From contig NZ_JBFCVL010000006.1 in assembly GCF_040712075.1 (NCBI RefSeq), forward strand, positions 124,001 through 188,000: a stretch of DNA of 64,000 bases, given 5' to 3'. Below, piece after piece: positions 48,336 through 59,926 of the stretch. Below the pieces are notes generated by a model. The model made no database searches, was not told where the DNA came from, and saw only the letters and a program-made list of their open reading frames with translations. The DNA comes from Fodinicurvata sp. EGI_FJ10296 (GTDB taxonomy: Bacteria; Pseudomonadota; Alphaproteobacteria; DSM-16000; Inquilinaceae). Each line of letters starts with the position of its first letter. The stretch's first letter is position 1. The position numbers and the translations under genes are program-made.

Positions 48336-50378
48336 TCAGTTGGCCTGACGCCGCAGAAAGGCCGGTATGTCGAGCTGTTCGTCCTCCGCCGACGGCAACG
48401 GTCCGCGTCCCGCGCTTTCGAAACCGGATTGGCGCTGTCCGGCGGATCCCGACGCCCTCGGTGCCGGAGCACCCTGATCGCCATGCTCGGCGGTCGTCCG
48501 GCCCGATGGGCTGGAAGTGTGACCGCCCTGTTGGCTGTCCGGCTGACGATGGTCGTGCCGTTCGTCACGACCTGGCGCAGCACGTCCGGACGGACCTGCG
48601 GTTTCGTATCCGGTCTCGCCTTGCGATGGCCCGGCACCGTGGCTGCGACCGGGCTGCGGCGCCCTGGGGGCCCTTGGTGCCGGACGCGGCTCACCGCCAT
48701 AAGCGTGGTCTTCGTCCTCGCGTCGCAACAGGCCGGTCATCTTCTGAAAGATGTTCTTGCGTCCCGCTACCGAACCGGCGGCCGTCGATCCGGCTCCGGT
48801 CGTCGCACCGGCTGGTGTTCCCGTTGGGCGCGGCGTGGGCTGAGGGCGGCGCGGGGAGGGCGCGTGCTGTTCGTCGTGATCCCCGCCGGTAACCGGTCCC
48901 GCCTGACGCGGGGGCGCCTTCATCGGCTGAGGGGCGATGAACTGATCGTCATACCGCTCGCTCTGGGGAGCGTCTTCGATCTGACGCCGGCCGGCATTGG
49001 CATTCAATGCACCGGCTGTCGGGTCGTCAGCCGGAACGTCGTGGCCATGGCCGAAGCTTTCGTCGTTGTGATCGTAGTCCATCTGGACGGCGGTCGCGGT
49101 ATTGCCCATTGCGCCAGAGCCGGCAGGCATGGACGGCTGTGCATTGCGGCCCACCGACCGGTCATAGGCGCCGCGCGGCTGGTTGCCGCCCATGGCTGTG
49201 GGGGCGGCCGCCGGCTGACTGGCCGGACGCTGGGGTACATGCGGCGCGCCATAGGCACCGGCAGGCGCGTTGCCATAGCCGCCGCGCTGCTGTCCGCCCC
49301 CGGCCCGCTGGGGTTCGCCGCGTGGTGCGTCTGCGTATCCCGACTGCTGGGCCGAACGGTCGCTCACCAGACTCAGGCTGCTGACCGCCGGCCGATCGGG
49401 CTGGACGTTCTGGATCGCGTCGATGCCGGTGGACACAACGGAAACCCTGATCCGTCCCTCCAGGCTCTCGTCGAAGGTCGAACCGAAGATGATGTTGGCT
49501 TCCGGGTCGACCTCGTCGCGGATGCGGTTCGTTGCCTCGTCGACTTCGTAAAGGGTCATGTCATGACCACCGGTGATGTTCACCAGTACGCCGCGCGCGC
49601 CCTTCATCGAGACATCGTCCAGCAGCGGGTTGGAAATCGCCGCTTCGGCAGCCTGTACCGAACGACGGTCGCCTTCGGCCTCGCCAGTGCCCATCATGGC
49701 CTTGCCCATCTCGCTCATCACCGTGCGGATGTCGGCAAAGTCGAGATTGATCAGGCCCGGCATGACCATGAGGTCGGTGACGCCGCGCACACCGCTGTGC
49801 AGCACTTCGTCGGCCATTTTGAAGGCGTCGGCAAAGGTCGTCTTCTCGTTGGCGATCCGGAACAGGTTCTGGTTCGGGATGACGATCAGCGTGTCGACAT
49901 ACTGCTGCAGTTCGTTGAGACCGGCTTCGGCGGTCTTCATCCGGTGAGCGCCTTCGAAATGGAACGGCTTGGTTACGACGCCGACCGTCAGGATGCCCTG
50001 ATCGCGGGCGGCGCGGGCGATGATCGGTGCCGCGCCGGTGCCGGTGCCGCCGCCCATGCCGGCGGTGATGAACACCATGTGGCTGCCTTCGAGATAGCTG
50101 ACGATCTCGTCCAGCACTTCTTCGGCGGCGGCGCGTCCGATGTCCGGGCGCGACCCGGCGCCGAGACCCTGCGTCACCCCGATGCCGAGCTGCAGCTTTT
50201 TCTCGGCCAGATTCTGGGCGATCGCCTGGGCGTCGGTATTCGCCACGACGAATTCGACGCCTTCCAGGTTGGACTGGATCATGTTGTTGACGGCGTTGCC
50301 GCCTGCGCCGCCGACACCGACGACAGTGATCCGCGGATGTAGCTGTTCCGTGGATTGCGGAATGCTGAGATTAATCAT
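48336..50378 (-). CDS. ftsZ: Cell-division GTPase FtsZ with an unusually long linker
   Basis: Tubulin-like protein that forms the division ring, 680 aa from the ATG at 50378, with AGAAGGAACA directly upstream. The GTP-binding signature GGGTGTG is at 109-115, and the polymerising core ends near residue 320. A linker of about 340 residues follows, rich in Gly, Pro, Gln, Arg and His, predicted to be disordered. It ends in the conserved C-terminal peptide [12 protein letters not shown], which binds FtsA. Most FtsZ proteins are below 500 aa and alphaproteobacterial ones reach 500-600, so this is long even for the group. It follows ftsA by 109 bp. Confidence 0.97.
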   Translation of the reverse strand: MINLSIPQSTEQLHPRITVVGVGGAGGNAVNNMIQSNLEGVEFVVANTDAQAIAQNLAEKKLQLGIGVTQGLGAGSRPDIGRAAAEEVLDEIVSYLEGSHMVFITAGMGGGTGTGAAPIIARAARDQGILTVGVVTKPFHFEGAHRMKTAEAGLNELQQYVDTLIVIPNQNLFRIANEKTTFADAFKMADEVLHSGVRGVTDLMVMPGLINLDFADIRTVMSEMGKAMMGTGEAEGDRRSVQAAEAAISNPLLDDVSMKGARGVLVNITGGHDMTLYEVDEATNRIRDEVDPEANIIFGSTFDESLEGRIRVSVVSTGIDAIQNVQPDRPAVSSLSLVSDRSAQQSGYADAPRGEPQRAGGGQQRGGYGNAPAGAYGAPHVPQRPASQPAAAPTAMGGNQPRGAYDRSVGRNAQPSMPAGSGAMGNTATAVQMDYDHNDESFGHGHDVPADDPTAGALNANAGRRQIEDAPQSERYDDQFIAPQPMKAPPRQAGPVTGGDHDEQHAPSPRRPQPTPRPTGTPAGATTGAGSTAAGSVAGRKNIFQKMTGLLRREDEDHAYGGEPRPAPRAPRAPQPGRSHGAGPSQGETGYETAGPSGRAAPGRDERHDHRQPDSQQGGHTSSPSGRTTAEHGDQGAPAPRASGSAGQRQSGFESAGRGPLPSAEDEQLDIPAFLRRQAN

Positions 50379-50487
50379 TGTTCCTTCTCCCTCTCGCTCG
50401 CGCTCGAAAATGTTTCGTTCGTCAGTTCCCGTCGCCCGATGCACTCGCGCATCGTCTCCCACAGACGAAGACGGCAGGATCTCACCC

Positions 50488-51771
50488 TCACAAGTTCTCC
50501 TTGAACCATCCCCCGATGCGCGACATCAGACCTGCCGGCTTTTCCTCGGGTTCCGGGTCCATTTCCGCACTGGTGAGCATCAACTCTCCCTGATGCCGCA
50601 ATGCGTAGGTCAACAGCCCGGCCGCCGTGGCGAATGCCGGACCGTTGGACTGTTCCGTCAGGCCGAAAAGTCCCTGGGGACGCCCCAGCCGCACCTGCTT
50701 GTCGAGAACCTGCTGGGCAAGATCCCGAACGCCGGTCAACTGACTGCCGCCGCCGGTCAGAACGACACGGCGACCGGCGATCTTGTCGAAGCCGGAGGCT
50801 TCCAGCCGCGATCGGACGAGTTCGAATATCTCCTCCACCCGGGGCTGAATGATTCCGGTCAGAATTGACCGGGTAACCTGGATCATGTGGCCGGGGTCGT
50901 CCTCGCCGACCTGCGGCACGTCTATCGTCTCGCGGTCGTCGCCGATCCCGGCCATGGCCGTCCCGTGCAACGTCTTGACCCGTTCGGCCTCCTGGATCGG
51001 TGTCGTCAGGCCGCGGGCGATGTCCTTGGTGATGTGATGGCCGCCAACCGGGATGCAGTCGGCGAAGACCAGCCGGCCTTCGAAGAACACCCCGATCGAG
51101 GTCGATCCGCCGCCAAGATCGATCACAGCCGACCCCAGTTCGCGTTCGTCCTCGACCATGCAGGCGAGGCCGGCGGCATAGGGGCTGACCACGAACGCGT
51201 CGATGTCCAGATGCCCGCGATTGATGCAGGTCGCCAGATTTCGCACGGCCGTTGCCTTGGCGGTGACCAGGTGAATGTCCATGCCCAGATGCTCGCCGTA
51301 CATGCCGCGCGGGTCGCGGATGCCGTTGCTGCCGTCGATGGTGTAGCTGACCGGGATCGCGTGAATGGTCTGGAAATCCGCCGGGATAACGGCGCTGTTG
51401 TGCGCCTTGAGCGCGCGACGCAGATCGGCGTCGGTGATTTCCCCACCCACGACCGGCACCTCGGAATAGACGATCTGACTGGCCGGCGCACCCCCGGCCA
51501 GGTTGACGGTGACTTCCCGAATGCTCTCTCCCGACATTTCCTCGGCAGAGGCGACGGCATGCCGTATGGCTGTTTCCGCAGCCTCCATATCGACGATGGC
51601 GCCGGCCCGAACGCCCAGGCTGATCTGATGGCCGATGCCGACCACAGAGGCCGTGCCCTGGCCGTCGATCCTGGCGATCAGGCACACGACCTTCGACGAC
51701 CCGACATCGAGCGTCGTCACGATGTCGCCCTTGGGCTTTGTTTTCAGCTTCCGCACGCCGGTGAAGCCCAT
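50488..51771 (-). CDS. ftsA: Cell-division actin-like protein FtsA
   Basis: 427 aa from the ATG at 51771, preceded by GGGGAAGG. Tethers FtsZ to the membrane. The ATPase phosphate loops are [14 protein letters not shown] near the N-terminus and [16 protein letters not shown]; the adenosine loop is [17 protein letters not shown]. The last residues ([13 protein letters not shown]) form the amphipathic membrane-targeting helix. It lies between ftsQ and ftsZ in the standard order, 89 bp after ftsQ. Confidence 0.96.
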   Translation of the reverse strand: MGFTGVRKLKTKPKGDIVTTLDVGSSKVVCLIARIDGQGTASVVGIGHQISLGVRAGAIVDMEAAETAIRHAVASAEEMSGESIREVTVNLAGGAPASQIVYSEVPVVGGEITDADLRRALKAHNSAVIPADFQTIHAIPVSYTIDGSNGIRDPRGMYGEHLGMDIHLVTAKATAVRNLATCINRGHLDIDAFVVSPYAAGLACMVEDERELGSAVIDLGGGSTSIGVFFEGRLVFADCIPVGGHHITKDIARGLTTPIQEAERVKTLHGTAMAGIGDDRETIDVPQVGEDDPGHMIQVTRSILTGIIQPRVEEIFELVRSRLEASGFDKIAGRRVVLTGGGSQLTGVRDLAQQVLDKQVRLGRPQGLFGLTEQSNGPAFATAAGLLTYALRHQGELMLTSAEMDPEPEEKPAGLMSRIGGWFKENL

Positions 51772-51860
51772 CGCGTTCAAGCCTTCCCCTGTACGTGGCC
51801 GGCGACCCGTTCGCCGGGCCGGCGGTGATCGATCGTGTTCGCTGCATTGACGGGGCTCAT

Positions 51861-52751
51861 TCACGTATTCTCCTCGGGCAAGCCGCGGCGTTCCGTCGCC
51901 ATCGGCGACGTCTGGACGATCAGCCGATCCTCCAGTCTCAGATCGATCGCCACCACGTCCCGGTCGAAAAGGTCGACCTCGTGCATCATGCGGCTCAACT
52001 CGTTCAGCGCCGGAGTCAGACCGGTTTCGGGCAGCCGGACCTCGACCCCGCTGGTGAGGCGCAGGTCCCACCGGCGTTCGCCGACCCTGATCGCGGCCTC
52101 GACCTCGTCCGCGATCTCCGGGTACTGGCCGAGGACATCCAGGAACGAGCGGGCGTTGCGGTGGGCTTCCCGGCCGACGACCATGGGCAGATGGGTAAAA
52201 TTCTGCAGGTCATGGTCCGCCAGCACGTTTCCCTCGCGGTCGATCAGCTTGTGCTGACGTTCGTGCTGCCAAAGCGCCATCGGAACGCGTTCCTCGATCC
52301 GGACGAGGATCGTGCCAGGCAGCCGCCGTTCGATCGAAGCCGAGCGTATCCAGGGCAGACCCATCACCCGCTCATGGGCCAGATGGGGATCGAACCCCAG
52401 GATCGGATCGCCCCGCGTCACCCCGAGCGCGGTGAGGATCGCCTCGCGGTCGGTCTGATCGCGGCCGGCCACCAGCACTTCCTCGATGCGGAACCCGGCA
52501 TCGCCGGTCGCGTCGAGCGTCGCCGCCCGCACTTCGTCGACGCTTCTCGGCCCCCATCCCGATGCAAGGGACCAGACGATCCCCAGGAAAATCACCGAAG
52601 TGGCGAGTGCCGGCAGCGCGACCTTGAGGCCGCCAAGCCGGCCGCCGGTCCAACGGCGAAGCCGGCCTCGTCCTGCCCCGGCTCGCCGGGTTGCGGCCCG
52701 GCCTTTCGCTGCCTGCCGCTGGGCGGCGGCGCTCGTCGAATGCCGGGTCAT
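51861..52751 (-). CDS. ftsQ: Cell-division protein FtsQ
   Basis: 296 aa, bitopic divisome protein. A basic cytoplasmic tail of about 40 residues, one membrane helix (about 43-63), then a POTRA domain (IEEVLVAGRDQTDREAILTALGVTRGDPILGFD) and the FtsQ beta-domain (PWIRSASIERRLPGTILVRIEERVPMALWQ). The ATG overlaps the ddl stop by four bases. It links early and late division proteins. Confidence 0.94.
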   Translation of the reverse strand: MTRHSTSAAAQRQAAKGRAATRRAGAGRGRLRRWTGGRLGGLKVALPALATSVIFLGIVWSLASGWGPRSVDEVRAATLDATGDAGFRIEEVLVAGRDQTDREAILTALGVTRGDPILGFDPHLAHERVMGLPWIRSASIERRLPGTILVRIEERVPMALWQHERQHKLIDREGNVLADHDLQNFTHLPMVVGREAHRNARSFLDVLGQYPEIADEVEAAIRVGERRWDLRLTSGVEVRLPETGLTPALNELSRMMHEVDLFDRDVVAIDLRLEDRLIVQTSPMATERRGLPEENT

Positions 52752-53698
52752 TGCGCAACCTCCACGAGCCATTCGCAGAGATCGGCGAAATCGATGCCGC
52801 GATAAGCCGCCTGTTCCGGAACCAGCGACAACGGCGTCATGCCGGGCTGGGTATTGACCTCGAGCATGAACAGGCCTTCCGCACCCGGACGCTCGTCGTC
52901 GAACCGGAAGTCGGCGCGGCTCACGCCCCGGCATCCCAGGGCGGCATGGGCGCGGGCTGCGAAATCGAGGCAGGCATCGGTGACCGCATCGGGAACACGG
53001 GCCGGAACGATGTGATCGGCATAGCCAGCTGTATATTTGGCGCGATAGTCGTAGAACCCTTCGCGAGGGGCGATTTCGGTCACGGCCAGTGCTTTCGGGC
53101 CTTCCGATCCGTCCATGACGGCAACCGTCAGATCACGCCCCCGGATATAGGGCTCGACCAGAAACTGCGCACCGTCGGGGCAGTCGTCCCAGATGGCCGT
53201 GCGGTTGTCGCCGGGCTGGACGATATGGACGCCGACGCTCGACCCCTCGTCGTTGGGTTTGACGACACAGGGCGGCGTCATGGACAGCCCGGCGCGCAGG
53301 TCTGCAACGGGCACGATTTCTCCTGCCGGCACCGGAATCCCGGCAGCGCCGAGGACCTTCTTCGCCATTTGTTTGTCCATCGCCAAGGCCGAAGCCAGGA
53401 CGCCGGAATGGGTGTAGCGAACGCCGAGGACGTCCAGCACGCCCTGAATCGTCCCGTCCTCGCCGCCCTTGCCGTGGAGGGCGTTGAAGACGATTTCCGG
53501 GGCGGCTTCGGTCAGGGCCGCGATCAGCGCCGGCAGGTCGCGCGTGGCATCGGTCAGCACGACGTCATGACCGCGGCTGGACAGCGCCTCGGCACAGGCC
53601 TTGCCGGATACAAGGCTGACTTCGCGTTCCGCCGACCAGCCGCCGTAAAGCACGGTGATGCGCTTGCTGCGCCCGCTCGGGTTGATTTCCTGGTTCAT
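52748..53698 (-). CDS. ddl: D-alanine--D-alanine ligase
   Basis: 316 aa, ATP-grasp enzyme that makes the D-Ala-D-Ala dipeptide for the peptidoglycan stem. The N-terminal [17 protein letters not shown] and the later [15 protein letters not shown] are conserved, as are [12 protein letters not shown] and the C-terminal [18 protein letters not shown]. It is directly behind murC with an ATGA overlap. The usual gene between the two, murB, is absent. Confidence 0.96.
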   Translation of the reverse strand: MNQEINPSGRSKRITVLYGGWSAEREVSLVSGKACAEALSSRGHDVVLTDATRDLPALIAALTEAAPEIVFNALHGKGGEDGTIQGVLDVLGVRYTHSGVLASALAMDKQMAKKVLGAAGIPVPAGEIVPVADLRAGLSMTPPCVVKPNDEGSSVGVHIVQPGDNRTAIWDDCPDGAQFLVEPYIRGRDLTVAVMDGSEGPKALAVTEIAPREGFYDYRAKYTAGYADHIVPARVPDAVTDACLDFAARAHAALGCRGVSRADFRFDDERPGAEGLFMLEVNTQPGMTPLSLVPEQAAYRGIDFADLCEWLVEVAQ

Positions 53699-55140
53699 GC
53701 CGGGCCTCCGTCTTCCGACCCGTCGCCTTTGAGGGCGCGGATCTGATCGGGCAGGGCGTTGGCCCATTGAGTGATGTTGCCGGCGCCAAGACAGACGACC
53801 ATGTCGCCGGGTCGTGCCATCTCGTTCACGATGTCGGCCAGGTGTTCCGGCCCCGGCAGCGGCATGACAAGGCGGTGGCCGTGTGTCCGCAGACCTTCGA
53901 CGAGCGCGTCGCGATTGGCGCCCCGGCGCGGTTCCTCGCCCGCCGCATAGACATGGGCGACGATCACGCCGTCGGCATCGTTGAAGCAGGTGCAGAAGTC
54001 TTCGAACAGCGCGGCAAGTCGGGAATAGCGGTGCGGCTGAACCACGGCGATCACGCGGCCGCCGGTGTTCTGCGCGGCGGCCCGGGCGGCGCCCAGGACT
54101 GCGGCGATTTCGACCGGGTGGTGTCCATAGTCGTCGACGACGGTGATCTCGTTTGCCACCCCGGTGATGGTGAACCGCCGCTTGACGCCGGTGAAGGCGG
54201 CCAGATGCTCGCGCAGGGCCTCGTCGGTGACGCCCATTTCCAGGCCGATGCCGATGGCGGCCAGAGCGTTCTGCACATTGTGCCGGCCGAGCATCGGCAG
54301 GAACACCTGCCGGATGGACCGGGTCGAACTGGTCGCCCTGTCCGCGACGACGATGTCGAACTGACTGCCACCGGGGACGGTCCGGGTATTGACCGCCCGG
54401 ATATCCGCCTGCGGGCTGAAGCCATAGGTGACCATCCGGCGATCAAGGACGCGCGGGATCATGGCCTGAACTTCGGGATGGTCGATGCACATCACCGCGA
54501 AGCCGTAGAAAGGGATCGACGTGACGAACTGCTCGAACGCGGCCCGGATCTCGTCGAACGAGCCGTAGAAGTCCAGGTGCTCGGCGTCGATATTGGTGAC
54601 CACCGCCACCGTCGCCGGCAGCTTGGTAAAGGTGCCGTCGCTTTCGTCTGCTTCGACGACCATCCAGTCGCCGTCACCCAGGCGGGCATTGGTGCCATAG
54701 GCGTTGATGATGCCGCCATTGATGACCGTCGGGTCGAAACCCGCGGCGTCGACCATGGTCGCCACCAATGACGTCGTGGTTGTCTTGCCGTGGGTGCCGC
54801 CGACCGCGATCGACCATTTCAGGCGCATCAGTTCCGCCAGCATCTCGGCGCGCCGAACGACCGGGATCATATGGCTGCGCGCGGCGATGAGTTCCGCATT
54901 GTCGGGCTGAATGGCCGAAGAAACGACGATGACGGCCACTTCGTGGACGTTCTCGGCCGCGTGACCGACGATGACCGGAATGCCCAGGTCCCGGAGGCGC
55001 TGGACATTGGCGCTGTCGGCGATGTCGCTGCCCTGCACCGTATAGCCGATATTGTGCAGCACCTCGGCGATACCGCTCATGCCGATGCCGCCGATCCCGA
55101 CGAAATGAATGATGCCGATGTCGAGGGGCATGTGTCTCAT
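53695..55140 (-). CDS. murC: UDP-N-acetylmuramate--L-alanine ligase MurC
   Basis: 481 aa; adds L-Ala to UDP-MurNAc. The N-terminal Rossmann-like [16 protein letters not shown], the ATP-binding [21 protein letters not shown] and the C-terminal [12 protein letters not shown] are the MurC signatures. The ATG at 55140 overlaps the murG stop in ATGA, and its own stop overlaps ddl. Length is normal, so it is not a MurC-MurB or MurC-Ddl fusion. Confidence 0.96.
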   Translation of the reverse strand: MRHMPLDIGIIHFVGIGGIGMSGIAEVLHNIGYTVQGSDIADSANVQRLRDLGIPVIVGHAAENVHEVAVIVVSSAIQPDNAELIAARSHMIPVVRRAEMLAELMRLKWSIAVGGTHGKTTTTSLVATMVDAAGFDPTVINGGIINAYGTNARLGDGDWMVVEADESDGTFTKLPATVAVVTNIDAEHLDFYGSFDEIRAAFEQFVTSIPFYGFAVMCIDHPEVQAMIPRVLDRRMVTYGFSPQADIRAVNTRTVPGGSQFDIVVADRATSSTRSIRQVFLPMLGRHNVQNALAAIGIGLEMGVTDEALREHLAAFTGVKRRFTITGVANEITVVDDYGHHPVEIAAVLGAARAAAQNTGGRVIAVVQPHRYSRLAALFEDFCTCFNDADGVIVAHVYAAGEEPRRGANRDALVEGLRTHGHRLVMPLPGPEHLADIVNEMARPGDMVVCLGAGNITQWANALPDQIRALKGDGSEDGGPA

Positions 55141-56273
55141 GCCGAAGCCTCCCGGCCGAGTACGGCCGTTTCCTGAGTAAGGGTCTCGACCAGATCGGCC
55201 AGGCGGGCAGCCGCGTCGCGTCGACCAAGCCCGCGTGCCGCCGTTGCGGCGCGGGTCAGATCGTCGCCGTCGGAAATCAGCGCGTCGATCCTGATAGCCA
55301 GGGCGTCGGCCGTAAACGTCGGCTGCGGCATCATCCAACCCGCGCCCTGACGATCCAGCGCGGTGGCGTTTGCCGTCTGATGGTCGTCCATGGCGTGTGG
55401 ATAGGGCACGAGGATTGCCGGCCGGCCGGCCGCCGTGATCTCGGCGACCGTCGATGCACCCGATCGGCAGACGACAAGATGCGCCCGCGCCAACCGGTCG
55501 GGAACATCGGTGAAGAAGGTCGAAAGCTCGACATCGATTTCCGATCCGGCATAGGCCGCGCGGGCGGCGTCCATATCTTCCGGGCGGCATTGCTGGCTGA
55601 CCTGCAGGCGACGCCGCAGCGGCTCCGCAAGCCGGGTGAGGGCGTCGGGGATGACAGAACTGAAGACACGCGCGCCCTGACTGCCGCCGAGAACGAGCAG
55701 ATGGATCGGCCCGTTTGCCATTGGCGCCGCATACCCCCGGTCGGCGAGATCGGCGATCGCGGTGCGGACCGGGTTGCCGGTTACTGTCGTGCGCGACGAC
55801 AGATGAGCCGGTACATCGCCGACCAGCGGGATGCCGGTCGCCAGATGCGATGCCCAGCGCGCCAGCAGCCGGTTGGCACGGCCGAGAATCGCGTTCTGCT
55901 CGTGCAGCATCACCGGAATGCCCTGTCGGCCGGCTGCCGCGACCGGCGGCGCCGACGGATAGCCGCCGAATCCGACCACGGCGGCCGGACGGCGGGCCTT
56001 GAACAGCCGCGCGGATTGAAAATAGCCAGCGACCAGATCGACCGCGGTACGGAGCTTGCCGACCAGTCCCGGCTTCAGTGTCGATGATCGGATGCGGTGA
56101 GCCTCGACGCCACCGGCCGCGTCGGCGAAAATCTCGCCGCGTCGGTCGGTCAGCACCATGACCGGATGGCCGCGCGAGACCAGTTCGCGGGCCAGGGCCT
56201 CGGCCGGGAACATGTGGCCACCGGTGCCGCCGGCAGCCAGTGCGATCAGCGAACGGGGCAGTGCTGAGGTCAT
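55137..56273 (-). CDS. murG: UDP-GlcNAc transferase MurG
   Basis: 378 aa, GT28 glycosyltransferase that converts lipid I to lipid II on the cytoplasmic membrane face. N-terminal glycine loop [16 protein letters not shown] (GGTGGH, 15-20), second loop [13 protein letters not shown], and the sugar-nucleotide site [31 protein letters not shown]. The ATG overlaps the ftsW stop (ATGA). Confidence 0.96.
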   Translation of the reverse strand: MTSALPRSLIALAAGGTGGHMFPAEALARELVSRGHPVMVLTDRRGEIFADAAGGVEAHRIRSSTLKPGLVGKLRTAVDLVAGYFQSARLFKARRPAAVVGFGGYPSAPPVAAAGRQGIPVMLHEQNAILGRANRLLARWASHLATGIPLVGDVPAHLSSRTTVTGNPVRTAIADLADRGYAAPMANGPIHLLVLGGSQGARVFSSVIPDALTRLAEPLRRRLQVSQQCRPEDMDAARAAYAGSEIDVELSTFFTDVPDRLARAHLVVCRSGASTVAEITAAGRPAILVPYPHAMDDHQTANATALDRQGAGWMMPQPTFTADALAIRIDALISDGDDLTRAATAARGLGRRDAAARLADLVETLTQETAVLGREASA

Positions 56274-57409
56274 GGCATGCCTCCCGTCCAGCCGCTGTCC
56301 TGCCCCGGCCGTCGCCGGGTCAGGCCCAGCACCATGCCGAGACCGAAGGTGACGGCGACCATCGACGATCCGCCGTAGGAAATCAGGGGCAAGGTCATGC
56401 CTTTGGTCGGAATGAGGTGCAGCGACGAACCCATGTTGATCAGGCTTTGCAGTCCGAATTGAACCAGAAGCCCACTGGTCGCCAGAATGATGAACAGGCT
56501 GTTTTCTGATGCCAGCCTGACGAATCCCCGGACGACGAGCACGGCGAACAGGGACAGCAGGATAAGGCACCAGATCAGGCCGAATTCCTCGCCGGCAACG
56601 GCGAAGATGAAATCGGCATGGGCATCGGGGAGCGTCGTCTTGACCCGGCCTTCACCCGGTCCGGCGCCAAAGATGCCGCCATTGGTGAACGCCTCAAGCG
56701 AGCGGCCGATCTGATAGCTGTCGCCGGAAGACGGGTCAAGGAACCGATCGACGCGGCTGGCGACATGCGGCAACAGATAATAGGCGCTGATCATCCCGCC
56801 TGCTGCGATGGCTCCCAGCACCAGGACGGCCGGCATTGGCAGCCCCGCCAGAAAGAACTGAATGCCCCACACGGCGGTAACGACGACGGCCATCCCCATA
56901 TCGGGCTGAAGGACCAGCAGGCCCAGAATGGTCAGGAACAGGGCCGTCGACGCGGCAGCGCCCGGAAACCGGGGATGGACCTTGCCCAGCGTGAACAGCC
57001 AGGCGGCGATGACGATGAACGCCGGCTTGACGAATTCCGAAGGCTGGAACGATATGCCCGGCAACTGGATCCACCGGCGCGCGCCCTTTATTTCGGCACC
57101 GACAATCGGCGTCAGTACCAGCATGATCAGGCCGACGATCAGAACGCTGAGCGCCAGCCGCCGGATTCCCGTCGGGCCCAGCAATGACGTTCCGACCAGC
57201 ACGCCAGACGCCAGTATGGTGTAGACGAGATGGCGCTGCACGAAATGGAATTCGTCCAGATTGATCCGCGCCGCGACGGGCGGGCTGGCGGCAGCCACCA
57301 GGATCGCGCCAATGCCGATCAGCGCCACCACCAGCGTCAGCGCCCAGCGGTCGACGGTCCACCACCATTGGCCGAAAAGCGACGTATCGGTACGGGCGAT
57401 CGTCGGCAT
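56270..57409 (-). CDS. ftsW: Peptidoglycan glycosyltransferase FtsW (SEDS)
   Basis: 379 aa with about ten membrane helices. SEDS-family polymerase that acts with FtsI in septal wall synthesis. Conserved: [24 protein letters not shown], the [10 protein letters not shown] loop containing the catalytic Asp, and the C-terminal [17 protein letters not shown]. The start overlaps the murD stop as TGATG. Confidence 0.95.
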   Translation of the reverse strand: MPTIARTDTSLFGQWWWTVDRWALTLVVALIGIGAILVAAASPPVAARINLDEFHFVQRHLVYTILASGVLVGTSLLGPTGIRRLALSVLIVGLIMLVLTPIVGAEIKGARRWIQLPGISFQPSEFVKPAFIVIAAWLFTLGKVHPRFPGAAASTALFLTILGLLVLQPDMGMAVVVTAVWGIQFFLAGLPMPAVLVLGAIAAGGMISAYYLLPHVASRVDRFLDPSSGDSYQIGRSLEAFTNGGIFGAGPGEGRVKTTLPDAHADFIFAVAGEEFGLIWCLILLSLFAVLVVRGFVRLASENSLFIILATSGLLVQFGLQSLINMGSSLHLIPTKGMTLPLISYGGSSMVAVTFGLGMVLGLTRRRPGQDSGWTGGMP

Positions 57410-58833
57410 CACCGCGGCCCCCCGTCTTGCTGGTCGGCCAGATGCCGCACCGTGTCGATGAAGCGGTCGCCGCGCTCCTCGAAGTTGCGGAATTGGTCGA
57501 AGGATGCACAGGCGGGTGAAAGCAGGACGACTGCATCGTCGATGGTTCCGCTGGCGACGGCGGCGCGGGCGGCTTCGTGTGCCTGTCGCACGGCTTCGTC
57601 CATGGTCGTGCAGACCGTCACGGGAATTCGGCGGGATTCTGTGATGGCGCGGATATCGTCGGCGGCCGTCCCGAACACGAACGCGGCGCGCACCGCGCCG
57701 AGATGGGCAGCCAGCTGGCCGAATCCGCCCGGTTTCGGCAGGCCGCCCGCCAGCCAGAAGATCGCCGGATAGCTCGACAGGGCTTTGGCCGCGGCTTCGG
57801 GATTGGTGGCCTTGCTGTCGTTGACGAAGGTAACGCCGGCCCGGTGCGCGACCAGTTGCTGCCGGTGGGGAAGGCCGCGAAAGCGGGGCATTGCCGCCGC
57901 GATCGTCGCCGCCGGCACGCCGGCCGCCCGGCACGCAGCATAGGCCGCGGCGGCATTCTGGTGATTGTGGCGTCCGGGCAGGGTCTGGCAGGCGCCGACA
58001 TCGACGACCGCGCGGCGCGTGCCGTCGGTGCGGTCGTGCAGCCAGCCATGATCGGCACGGATGTCCGCCGGTCCGTCGGCTTCTTCCGGCCCCTGACCGG
58101 AGATCGTGACGACCGAGAGATCCGATCGCTGCCGGAGGCCGGCCGCAATCTGGCGCGATGCGTCGTCATCGACGCCGACCACGGCTGTGGCTCCCGGAAG
58201 CATCGTTGCGAAAAGTCGTTCCTTGGCGGCCCGGTAGGCGCCGATATCGGCGTAGCGGTCCAGATGGTCGGCGGTCAGGTTCAGGAACACGCCGATCGAC
58301 CAGGGCACCGTATCGATTGTTTCGAGTTGATAGGACGACAGTTCCAGCACATACCAGCCCCCATCGGGCAGCGTGTCCAGCCCCAGGGCCGGCGGACCGA
58401 GATTGCCGCCGACAGCGACCGGCAGTCCGGCTTCGTGGAGCAGGTGGCCGATCAGGGCGGTCGTGGTCGACTTGCCGTTGGTGCCGGTGATGCCAAGGTA
58501 CCGGGCATTGGGCACCGCGCGGGCCAGAAGGTCGATGTCCGAAAGAATGGGGCAACCCGCTGCCATGGCAGCTGCGACGCCCGGATGCGGCGCCGGGTGC
58601 GACCGGGGGATACCCGGCGACAGGACGAGGCCGTCGACCGCCGCCAGCGTGCCTGCCGTCGGTTCTCCGATCAGGATCCCCCCGGACTCCGCGGCCGACC
58701 GACGATCGGCGCTGTCGTCCCAGGCCATGGCGGCAACACCCGACGCGGTCAGGGCACGCGCCGTCGCCAGACCGGAAGCACCCAGCCCCAGGATCATCAA
58801 TGTCTGTCCGCGCAGAAAGCCGAGGTCGATCAT
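57409..58833 (-). CDS. murD: UDP-MurNAc-L-Ala--D-glutamate ligase MurD
   Basis: 474 aa; adds D-Glu to UDP-MurNAc-L-Ala. ATP-binding GITGTNGKSTTTALI, ELSSYQLE, LNLTADHLDRY and the substrate-loop FVNDSKATNPEAAAKAL. It lies four bases behind mraY and overlaps ftsW. D-Glu supply for this enzyme contrasts with the D-glutamate catabolic genes dgcN/dgcA elsewhere in the window. Confidence 0.96.
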   Translation of the reverse strand: MIDLGFLRGQTLMILGLGASGLATARALTASGVAAMAWDDSADRRSAAESGGILIGEPTAGTLAAVDGLVLSPGIPRSHPAPHPGVAAAMAAGCPILSDIDLLARAVPNARYLGITGTNGKSTTTALIGHLLHEAGLPVAVGGNLGPPALGLDTLPDGGWYVLELSSYQLETIDTVPWSIGVFLNLTADHLDRYADIGAYRAAKERLFATMLPGATAVVGVDDDASRQIAAGLRQRSDLSVVTISGQGPEEADGPADIRADHGWLHDRTDGTRRAVVDVGACQTLPGRHNHQNAAAAYAACRAAGVPAATIAAAMPRFRGLPHRQQLVAHRAGVTFVNDSKATNPEAAAKALSSYPAIFWLAGGLPKPGGFGQLAAHLGAVRAAFVFGTAADDIRAITESRRIPVTVCTTMDEAVRQAHEAARAAVASGTIDDAVVLLSPACASFDQFRNFEERGDRFIDTVRHLADQQDGGPR

Positions 58834-58837
58834 GCCG

Positions 58838-59923
58838 TCACCTCAGCTTCAGGGTCGAAAGGCCGACCAGCGCCAGAATGGCGGCGATGATCCAGAAGCG
58901 AATGACGACGGTCGGCTCGGCCCACCCCTTTTTCTCGAAATGGTGATGCAGCGGCGCCATCCGGAACACGCGGCGCCCCGTCAGCTTGAACGAGACGACC
59001 TGAACGACGACCGATACCGTTTCGAGCACGAACAGCCCGCCGATGATGGCAAGCACCAGTTCATGCTTGGTCACGATGCTGACGGCGCCCAGCGCGCCGC
59101 CCATGGACAGCGAGCCGGTGTCACCCATGAACACCATGGCTGGCGGCGCGTTGAACCAGAGGAAACCGAGCCCGGCGCCGATCAGTGCGCCGCAGAAGAC
59201 GGCGAGTTCGCCGGTTCCGGGCGTGTGGTGGATCTGCAGGTAATCGGCGAAAATGATGTTGCCGGCGACGTAAGAGATGAACCCGAAGCAGGCGGCGGCG
59301 ATCATCACCGGCACGATGGCCAGCCCGTCCAGCCCGTCGGTCAGATTGACGGCATTGGACGACCCCACCATCACGAACACGGCAAAGGGTATGAAGAACA
59401 CGCCCAGATTGATCAGGACGTCCTTGACGAACGGAATGGCCAGCCCGGTGGCAAGCTGGCCCGGCGTGATCGTGACGAACCAGATTGCCGCGATGGCCGC
59501 GATGGTTATCTGGCAGATCAGCTTGAACTTGCCTGGAAGGCCCTTGGGATTGTGTTTTGTCAGCTTCAGATAGTCGTCGCCGAACCCGATCAGCCCGAAC
59601 CCGGTCGTCACCAGCACGACCAGCCAGACATACTGGTTATTCAGGTTTGCCCATAACAGTGTCGATACGCTGACACCGATCAGGATCATCAGCCCGCCCA
59701 TGGTGGGGGTGCCGCGCTTGGTGAAATGGGACTCCGGGCCGTCCTCGCGGATCGGCTGTCCGGTGCCCTGGCGCGCGCGCAGCCAGTCGATCAGCCATGG
59801 CCCCAGGATGAACGCGATCAGCAGCGCCGTGACGATCGCGCCCCCGGTCCGGAACGTGATGTACTGGAACAGGTTGAACGCCGTGAATTCGTCGCGCAGC
59901 GGGAACAGCAGGTGATACAGCAT
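58838..59923 (-). CDS. mraY: Phospho-MurNAc-pentapeptide translocase MraY
   Basis: 361 aa, about ten membrane helices. Transfers phospho-MurNAc-pentapeptide to undecaprenyl phosphate to form lipid I. Conserved [34 protein letters not shown] and the histidine-rich [12 protein letters not shown] loop. It lies three bases behind murF. Confidence 0.97.
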   Translation of the reverse strand: MLYHLLFPLRDEFTAFNLFQYITFRTGGAIVTALLIAFILGPWLIDWLRARQGTGQPIREDGPESHFTKRGTPTMGGLMILIGVSVSTLLWANLNNQYVWLVVLVTTGFGLIGFGDDYLKLTKHNPKGLPGKFKLICQITIAAIAAIWFVTITPGQLATGLAIPFVKDVLINLGVFFIPFAVFVMVGSSNAVNLTDGLDGLAIVPVMIAAACFGFISYVAGNIIFADYLQIHHTPGTGELAVFCGALIGAGLGFLWFNAPPAMVFMGDTGSLSMGGALGAVSIVTKHELVLAIIGGLFVLETVSVVVQVVSFKLTGRRVFRMAPLHHHFEKKGWAEPTVVIRFWIIAAILALVGLSTLKLR

Positions 59924-59926
59924 CCG

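Noticed and set aside
52748-55140. Fusion of murC with murB or ddl
   Set aside because: Both proteins have normal length and separate start and stop codons overlapping in ATGA.
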